Below are positions 58,624 through 64,000 of a DNA stretch of 64,000 nt, in pieces. Both the position numbers and the translations under genes were made by a program. The stretch comes from Bacteroidaceae bacterium (GTDB lineage: Bacteria; Bacteroidota; Bacteroidia; Bacteroidales; Bacteroidaceae). The stretch covers positions 1 through 64,000 of the forward strand of contig JAFNXM010000016.1 in NCBI GenBank assembly GCA_017383485.1, written 5' to 3'. Every line of letters starts with the position of its first letter. Positions within the stretch are counted from its first letter, which is position 1. Under the pieces are notes generated by a model, which worked only from the letters and a program-made list of their open reading frames with translations, did no database searches and was not told the DNA's origin.

Positions 58624-58704
58624 TATTTTCTTGCTGAGTCTTGCTGCCTTGCCACCAGGTTTAATTCTCATTAAAGTAGACATTACATAAATAATACGAT
58701 AAGT

Positions 58705-60174
58705 ATGCAATTAGCAAATGTATTAAATAATATCCCCACGACTGCCGTATGTGGTGATTTGCAAATCTCTGTAACTGGAGTTTGTATAGATTCGCGTCGT
58801 GTAAAGGCGGGAGATCTTTTTATTGCGGTCAAAGGTACGCAAGTTGATGGCCATGCTTATATCAACAAGGCGTTGGAAAATGGCGCCGTTGCCGTTTTGC
58901 AAAGTAACGCTCTTCCCACAGAGCCCCAAGCAGGTGTAGTGTATGTGCAAACTACCGACACCGAGCGCTACGCAGGTGTTGCCGCAACAAATTTCTACGG
59001 CGAACCTTCGAAAAAACTTAAACTGGTCGGCGTGACAGGCACTAATGGTAAGACGACGATTGCTACTCTGCTGTATCAGACTTTTAGAGCTTTTGGACAC
59101 AAGTGTGGACTTTGTTCGACTGTGTGTAATTATATCGACGACGTGCCAGTTCCTGCTGACCACACCACGCCTGATGCTGTGACGCTGAATAAGCTTTTGG
59201 CCGAAATGGTAGAAGCTGGCTGCGAATATGCCTTTATGGAATGCAGCAGTCATGCCATCCATCAGCACCGCATCGGCGGCTTGCAGTTTGCAGGCGGCAT
59301 CTTCACCAATCTGACCCGCGATCACTTAGATTATCACGAAACCTTTGAAAATTATCGCGACGCCAAGAAAGCATTCTTCGACGGCTTGTCAAAAGAAGCC
59401 TTTGCCATCAGCAACGCAGATGATAGAAATGGTGAAGTGATGCTACAGAATTGTGCGGCTAAGCAACGTCTCTATTCTACGAGAACTGCTGCGGATTTCA
59501 AGGGTAAAATCCTTGAAGAAAGTATCGAAGGCATGTTGCTCGATATAGATGGACAAGAGGTAAGCGTGCGCTTTGTTGGTCGCTTCAATGTATCGAATTT
59601 GTTGGCAGTATATGGCGCAGCGTTGATGCTGGGTAAGGAAAAGGCAGAAATCCTGTGCGTATTGTCGTCGCTGCATCCCGTGAACGGACGATTTGAGACT
59701 ATTCGCTCGCCAAAGGGAGTAAGCGCAGTGATCGATTATGCACACACACCAGATGCGCTGGAAAATGTATTGTCTGCAATCAATGAGATCGTGCGAGGTA
59801 AGTCTCGTGTCATCACTGTTTGTGGTGCTGGCGGTAATCGTGACAAAGGCAAACGTCCACTGATGGCACAGGAAGCAGCAAATGGCAGTGACCAAGTGAT
59901 CATCACCAGTGACAATCCACGTTTCGAACAGCCACAAGATATTATCAATGATATGTTGGCTGGTCTTGATGATACACAAAGACAACGCACCCTCTCTATC
60001 GTTGATCGCCGTGAAGCGATTCGTACGGCGGCGGCTTTGGCTCAGCCCGGCGATGTTATTCTGGTGGCAGGAAAGGGTCACGAACCCTATCAAGAAATCG
60101 AAGGCGTGAAGCATCACTTCGACGATCACGAAGAAGTGCGCCTTGCATTCGGTATGCCAGCCCAGGGAGAATAG
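58705..60174 (+). CDS. murE: MurE, UDP-MurNAc-tripeptide ligase
   Basis: MurE adds the third stem residue, in Bacteroidetes usually meso-diaminopimelate. The 489-aa protein has the N-terminal [18 protein letters not shown], the ATP loop [13 protein letters not shown] (about residues 112-124), [35 protein letters not shown] and a C-terminal [12 protein letters not shown]. The last stretch matches the DNPR motif linked to diaminopimelate use. It is 81 nt after ftsI and 86 nt before mraY. Confidence 0.96.
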   Translation: MQLANVLNNIPTTAVCGDLQISVTGVCIDSRRVKAGDLFIAVKGTQVDGHAYINKALENGAVAVLQSNALPTEPQAGVVYVQTTDTERYAGVAATNFYGEPSKKLKLVGVTGTNGKTTIATLLYQTFRAFGHKCGLCSTVCNYIDDVPVPADHTTPDAVTLNKLLAEMVEAGCEYAFMECSSHAIHQHRIGGLQFAGGIFTNLTRDHLDYHETFENYRDAKKAFFDGLSKEAFAISNADDRNGEVMLQNCAAKQRLYSTRTAADFKGKILEESIEGMLLDIDGQEVSVRFVGRFNVSNLLAVYGAALMLGKEKAEILCVLSSLHPVNGRFETIRSPKGVSAVIDYAHTPDALENVLSAINEIVRGKSRVITVCGAGGNRDKGKRPLMAQEAANGSDQVIITSDNPRFEQPQDIINDMLAGLDDTQRQRTLSIVDRREAIRTAAALAQPGDVILVAGKGHEPYQEIEGVKHHFDDHEEVRLAFGMPAQGE

Positions 60175-60260
60175 GGCGCAGACTACTGACTGATGCAAGA
60201 TGCGTAGATAAAACAAATAGAACAATAGAAACAGTTACTATATATAATAATTAAATAGCC

Positions 60261-61532
60261 GTGCTTTACTACTTATTTCGTCTATTAGGAGAATGGGGCG
60301 TACCGGGATCTCACCTCTGGTCATATATATCATTCCGCTCATTGCTGGCGCTCATCTTTGCGCTCATTATCTCTGCGTGGTTTGGCGAGAAGTTTATCAA
60401 ATTCATGAAGCGCCGTAACATCAGCGAAACGCAACGTGATGCCAGCATCGATCCATATGGAGTCAATAAGGTGGGAGTACCTTCCATGGGTGGTATCATT
60501 ATCATCGTCGCCATTTTGGTACCCTGTCTGTTGTTGGGCCGTTTGCGCAATATCTATATGATACTGATGCTCGTGTCTACGGTATGGCTCGGCTGCGTGG
60601 GATTTCTGGATGACTACATCAAGATCTTTAAGAAAAAGAAAGATGGTCTGCCTGGTAAATTTAAGCTCCTGGGTCAAATGGGCTTGGGCTTGATCGTGGG
60701 ATTGACCCTTTACCTAAGTCCCGACGCTGTAATTCGCGAGAATATCAAGGTACAGACTGGTGATGCAGTGGCTCAGGTCGTGCACAAAGAAGAGTCGGTT
60801 AAGTCTACAAAAACGACGATCCCCTTTGTAAAAAACAACAACTTGGACTATGCCGAAGTGATGTCCTTCATGGGCAAGTACAAGGAGCAGGCCGGATGGG
60901 TGCTCTTCGTGATCATGACCATATTGGTGATAGCCTCGGTGTCTAATGGCGCCAACCTCAACGATGGGATGGACGGTATGGCAGCAGGCAACTCCGCCAT
61001 CATCTGTGTCGCGCTGGGAATATTGGCTTATGTCTCGAGCCACATCCAGTATGCAAGTTATCTGAACATAATGTACATACCTGGCTCCGAAGAGCTCGTG
61101 ATATTTATCTGTGCGATGGTCGGAGCGCTTATAGGCTTCCTGTGGTACAATGCCTATCCCGCGCAAATCTTCATGGGCGATACGGGTTCGCTCACTATTG
61201 GTGGTTTGATCGCAGTACTGGCTATCATCATTCACAAGGAGTTGTTGATCCCCGTCTTGTGCGGTATCTTCTTGTTTGAAAGCCTCAGTGTGATTTTACA
61301 AGTGGAGTATTTCAAATTCTTCAAGAAGCGCGGTCAATGTCGTCGCATCTTCAAGCGCACACCCATTCACGACGCCTTCCGCACCCTGCCCGAACAGATG
61401 GTGCCCGACTGCCAATATCTGCTGGGCAACTGGCCCCGCGGCGCTTGGCACGAGTCTAAGATTACAGTACGCTTCTGGATCACCACCATCATACTTGCGG
61501 CAATCACTATAATAACATTAAAAGTACGCTAA
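60261..61532 (+). CDS. mraY: MraY, lipid I synthase
   Basis: MraY transfers phospho-MurNAc-pentapeptide to undecaprenyl phosphate in the inner membrane. The 423-aa polytopic protein has VGVPSMGGIIIIVAILVP, FLDDYIKIFKKKKDGLPGKFK with its Asp pair, the NGANLNDGMDGMAAGNSAI active-site loop, and a C-terminal RTPIHDAFR. The about 45-residue hydrophilic insert near residue 180 is common in Bacteroidetes MraY. The start is GTG 60261; no ATG precedes MLYYLFRLL. Repeat R8 follows its stop inside the operon. Confidence 0.95.
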   Translation: MLYYLFRLLGEWGVPGSHLWSYISFRSLLALIFALIISAWFGEKFIKFMKRRNISETQRDASIDPYGVNKVGVPSMGGIIIIVAILVPCLLLGRLRNIYMILMLVSTVWLGCVGFLDDYIKIFKKKKDGLPGKFKLLGQMGLGLIVGLTLYLSPDAVIRENIKVQTGDAVAQVVHKEESVKSTKTTIPFVKNNNLDYAEVMSFMGKYKEQAGWVLFVIMTILVIASVSNGANLNDGMDGMAAGNSAIICVALGILAYVSSHIQYASYLNIMYIPGSEELVIFICAMVGALIGFLWYNAYPAQIFMGDTGSLTIGGLIAVLAIIIHKELLIPVLCGIFLFESLSVILQVEYFKFFKKRGQCRRIFKRTPIHDAFRTLPEQMVPDCQYLLGNWPRGAWHESKITVRFWITTIILAAITIITLKVR

Positions 61533-61540
61533 ACAGGGCG

Positions 61541-61629
61541 TGGGAAAATTTCGCGACGCCTCGTTGAAATTTCGCGACGCCTTGTTAAAAAAAGGTCTAG
61601 GCTTTTTGAAATTCCGGAACGGTTTTTTT
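61541..61629. repeat. GCGACG-type intergenic repeat, copy R8, inside the division operon
   Basis: Two tandem cores, GCGACGCCTCG (61553-61563) and GCGACGCCTTG (61574-61584), are followed by AAAAAAAGGTCTAGGCTTTTT and a CCGGAACGG dyad. It is the only copy inside an apparent operon (mraY to murD), in a 152-nt gap where the others lie at transcript ends. Confidence 0.78.
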
Positions 61630-61684
61630 CAAGCCCCCCTCTTTCCCCTGTAAAATAGTCATCATCCACAGCACATCATATCGT

Positions 61685-63013
61685 ATGAAGTTAGTCGTTC
61701 TTGGCGCTGCCGAAAGTGGAGTAGGCGCAGCTATCTTAGCACAACAAAAGGGTTACGAAGTCTTCGTGACAGACAATGGCCCTATCAAGGATAAATTCAA
61801 AGCAACCCTGGACCAATACCATATCGAGTGGGAAGAGGGTGGACACACCCTGGAGCGCGTGATGGATGCCGACGAAGTGGTGAAAAGCCCCGGTATTCCC
61901 GACACGGTGCCCGTGGTGCGTGCTTTCTTGGAAAAGGGTACGCCTATACTGAGCGAGATAGAATTTGCCGGCAGATATACTGATGCAAAAATGTTGTGTA
62001 TCACTGGTAGCAATGGTAAGACGACTACGACATCGCTGATCTATCATATTCTGAAAAAGGCAGGATATGATGTAGGCTTGGCGGGTAATATTGGGCACAG
62101 TTTGGCACGTCAGGTGGCAGAGTCTCCCCGAGAATGGTATGTCCTCGAACTCTCCTCCTTCCAACTCGACAATATGTACGATTTTCGTGCCGACATCGCC
62201 GTTTTGCTCAATATCACACCCGACCATTTGGACCGCTACGACTTCTGTATGCAAAACTATGTGGAGTCCAAGATGCGCATTCTGCAAAATCAACGCCCAG
62301 AGGATACTTTTGTCTATTGGAAAGGCGACGATTATATCGAGCTTGAACTGAAGAAAATGAAACCCGCTTGCCGCCAACTCGGCTTCTCGGATACGGCAGA
62401 ACAAGGCAGCGTGGGCTATGCTCAAGGCGATGCTTGTCATGTCGAAGTGCCCGAAACACTGGATATCCCATTGGACAAACTTTCGTTGAAGGGTAAGCAC
62501 AATCTGCGCAACTGCCTCTCTGCAATATTAGCCGCATCAAGTGCTGGGGTAGGGATGGATGTCATCATCGAAGCCCTGGGCGACTTCCCCGGCGTAGAAC
62601 ATCGCTTGGAGTTTGTACGCACGGTCGACGGAGTGACCTATATCAACGACTCGAAGGCGACAAATGTAGACGCTTGCTATTGTGCGCTGGATAGTATGAA
62701 GACCCCTGTCGTGCTGATCATTGGTGGTAAGGACAAGGGTAATGACTATAGAGCTATCGTCCCATTGGTGAGGGAAAAGTGCAAAGCATTGGTCTTCCTG
62801 GGTGCTGATAATAGTAAATTGCATCAGGTGTTTGACACCCTTGGCGTAGCCATCTCTGATACCAACAATATGGCAGATTGTGTAGCCGCTTGTGCGCAAT
62901 ATGCAGAGCAGGGCGACACTGTATTGCTGAGTCCCTGTTGTGCCAGCTTCGACCTCTTCCGCAATATGGAAGACCGCGGCGAACAATTCAAGGAGCGCGT
63001 GCACGAACTTTAA
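61685..63013 (+). CDS. murD: MurD, UDP-MurNAc-L-alanine-D-glutamate ligase
   Basis: MurD adds D-glutamate to the stem peptide. The 442-aa protein has an N-terminal Rossmann start LVVLGAAESGVGAAIL, the ATP loop TGSNGKTTTTSLIYH (about residues 109-123), LELSSFQLD, INDSKATNVDACYCAL, and the C-terminal LLSPCCASFDLFRNMEDRG. It lies 152 nt after mraY, with repeat R8 between, and 66 nt before ftsW. All conserved motifs are present. Confidence 0.96.
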   Translation: MKLVVLGAAESGVGAAILAQQKGYEVFVTDNGPIKDKFKATLDQYHIEWEEGGHTLERVMDADEVVKSPGIPDTVPVVRAFLEKGTPILSEIEFAGRYTDAKMLCITGSNGKTTTTSLIYHILKKAGYDVGLAGNIGHSLARQVAESPREWYVLELSSFQLDNMYDFRADIAVLLNITPDHLDRYDFCMQNYVESKMRILQNQRPEDTFVYWKGDDYIELELKKMKPACRQLGFSDTAEQGSVGYAQGDACHVEVPETLDIPLDKLSLKGKHNLRNCLSAILAASSAGVGMDVIIEALGDFPGVEHRLEFVRTVDGVTYINDSKATNVDACYCALDSMKTPVVLIIGGKDKGNDYRAIVPLVREKCKALVFLGADNSKLHQVFDTLGVAISDTNNMADCVAACAQYAEQGDTVLLSPCCASFDLFRNMEDRGEQFKERVHEL

Positions 63014-63079
63014 TCACTCTGACACCGCCCCTCCCGACTTTCACAATTAAAATTTCCAATCCCTCAATCCCTATATATA

Positions 63080-64000
63080 ATGACAGAACTGGAAAATGCG
63101 TCTGTGGAAACGACGCCCCGTAGACACTTTACATTAAAGAAACTGCTGCAAGGCGATTCTATCATTTGGACGGTCTTCTTCCTCTTGTGCCTGATCTCCG
63201 TGGTCGAGGTATATAGCGCCGGAAGTACGTTGTCATTCAAGAGTGGTAACTATATCAGCCCATTGATCAAACAGGCTACATTCTTGACCGTAGGGATTGT
63301 GCTGTGCGTGATTGTGCACAAGATTCCCTGCCGTATATTCAAACTGGTCCCCATATTGGGGTGGCCACTATGTGTAGGGCTTTTGGTTCTGACATTCTTC
63401 ATCGGTGGAGATGTCAATAATAGTTCGCGCTGGATACCATTGGGCGCATTTAGTTTTCAACCCTCAGAGTTGGCCAAGGGCGTTGTGATTACTGCCGTGG
63501 CACTGATCCTGGGCAACTCGCAACGCGAAGAGGGAGCGCATCCTAAGGCTTTCAAGCAAATCCTTTATGTCACCGTCCCTGTCTGTCTGCTCATCTTTAC
63601 CGAAAATCTCTCTACGGCCGCAATCCTTTTTGCTGTAGTATTTGCAATGATGGTGGTCGGACGTGTGCCCTGGAAACAATTGGGTAAACTCGTTGCTGCT
63701 GGTGTGGCAATAGTGTCGCTGACTATAGCATTGGCTTTTGCTGTGCCCAAGGACGGCAAACTGTACGACACCGTATTTCACCGCTTTGACACCTGGGTCG
63801 AACGTATCACGGATATGTTCTCTTCTGATAATGACAATGGCAGTGGTATACCTAAAGGCAGTAAGGAAGAAGCAGCACAGTTTATTCGCGAAAATCCACA
63901 GGTAGGACGTGCTTATGTGGCAGTTGCCTCAAGTAATATCGTGGGACGTATGCCGGGCAATTCTGTAGAGCGCGATCAATTGTATCAAGCATATTCCGAC
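63080..64000 (+). CDS. ftsW: FtsW, septal peptidoglycan glycosyltransferase (5' part)
   Basis: The frame runs off the window after 307 codons. It has an N-terminal tail, then segments LLQGDSIIWTVFFLLCLISV, VGIVLCVIVHKIPC and LVLTFFIGG, and the SEDS-family motif RWIPLGAFSFQPSELAKG (about residue 125). It also has ENLSTAAILFAVVFAMMVVG and a large periplasmic loop (about 240-290). FtsW polymerises glycan strands at the septum with FtsI. The ATG at 63080 is preceded by a normal gap from murD. In the usual cluster murG would follow; here murG is 29 kb away. Confidence 0.93.
   Translation, partial: MTELENASVETTPRRHFTLKKLLQGDSIIWTVFFLLCLISVVEVYSAGSTLSFKSGNYISPLIKQATFLTVGIVLCVIVHKIPCRIFKLVPILGWPLCVGLLVLTFFIGGDVNNSSRWIPLGAFSFQPSELAKGVVITAVALILGNSQREEGAHPKAFKQILYVTVPVCLLIFTENLSTAAILFAVVFAMMVVGRVPWKQLGKLVAAGVAIVSLTIALAFAVPKDGKLYDTVFHRFDTWVERITDMFSSDNDNGSGIPKGSKEEAAQFIRENPQVGRAYVAVASSNIVGRMPGNSVERDQLYQAYSD

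Overview
The window is a chromosomal segment of a Bacteroidales bacterium, most likely a Porphyromonas-like lineage. This is inferred from content, not from a database match. The evidence is: promoters of the Bacteroidetes type (TTTG, 19-20 nt, TAnnTTTG); a SusC/SusD (RagA/RagB-like) outer-membrane operon; three large Omp28-related secreted proteins with type IX secretion-like C-terminal domains; a FtsL-like protein and PASTA-tailed PBP of the Bacteroidetes kind; and the order topA-aroK-speA. I see no rRNA, tRNA, CRISPR array, transposase or prophage.

Layout. 0-3.5 kb: AraC regulator, an 11-residue-repeat small protein, a WYL regulator and a small membrane protein. 3.6-10.1 kb: sufC-sufD-sufS (no sufB), a YbjQ protein, rnhB, and a LytS/LytTR two-component pair whose leader is a 21-bp tandem repeat. 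10.1-13.7 kb: an ECF sigma/membrane protein/DUF4252 operon and a methyltransferase. 14.1-16.3 kb: a restriction-modification operon. 16.9-20.8 kb: two Omp28-related proteins. 21-28.2 kb (minus strand): murC-ftsQ-ftsA-ftsZ, then yqeY, a TSUP permease and a DUF1634 protein. 28.7-30.6 kb: a third Omp28-related protein. 30.9-32.8 kb: an AT-rich island of small lipoprotein and membrane genes and fragments. 32.8-40.7 kb (minus): murG, LOG, ridA, an S9 peptidase, a THUMP methyltransferase, a DUF3109 protein and ung. 40.9-45.8 kb: topA-aroK-speA. 46.3-47.8 kb: gpmI. 48.5-54.6 kb: the susC-susD-lipoprotein operon. 54.8 kb to the end: rsmH-ftsL-ftsI-murE-mraY-murD-ftsW (ftsW cut by the window edge).

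The division and cell-wall (dcw) cluster, usually one block in this order, is here cut into three pieces: the rsmH-to-ftsW half on the plus strand, murG alone on the minus strand, and murC-to-ftsZ on the minus strand 26-35 kb away. No mraZ precedes rsmH.

Two intergenic structures are not explained by the genes. (1) A modular repeat family, with core GCGACG[CT]CTCG beside A/T-flanked GGTCTAGGC-type stems, occurs at eight gene boundaries, once inside the dcw operon. (2) Three dispersed elements (about 1.7-1.96, 30.8-30.95 and 45.97-46.09 kb) share one architecture: a conserved upstream box, an 18-19 nt gap, a TAnnTTTGCA -7 element, a variable hairpin, and a boxA-like TCTTTGACTTATTGTAC box. None points at a gene. 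They look like an orphan family of promoter-driven short RNAs or leader modules and are the best candidate for something undescribed.

Base-composition and codon-use remarks are by eye. Family assignments rest on motif recognition without searches.
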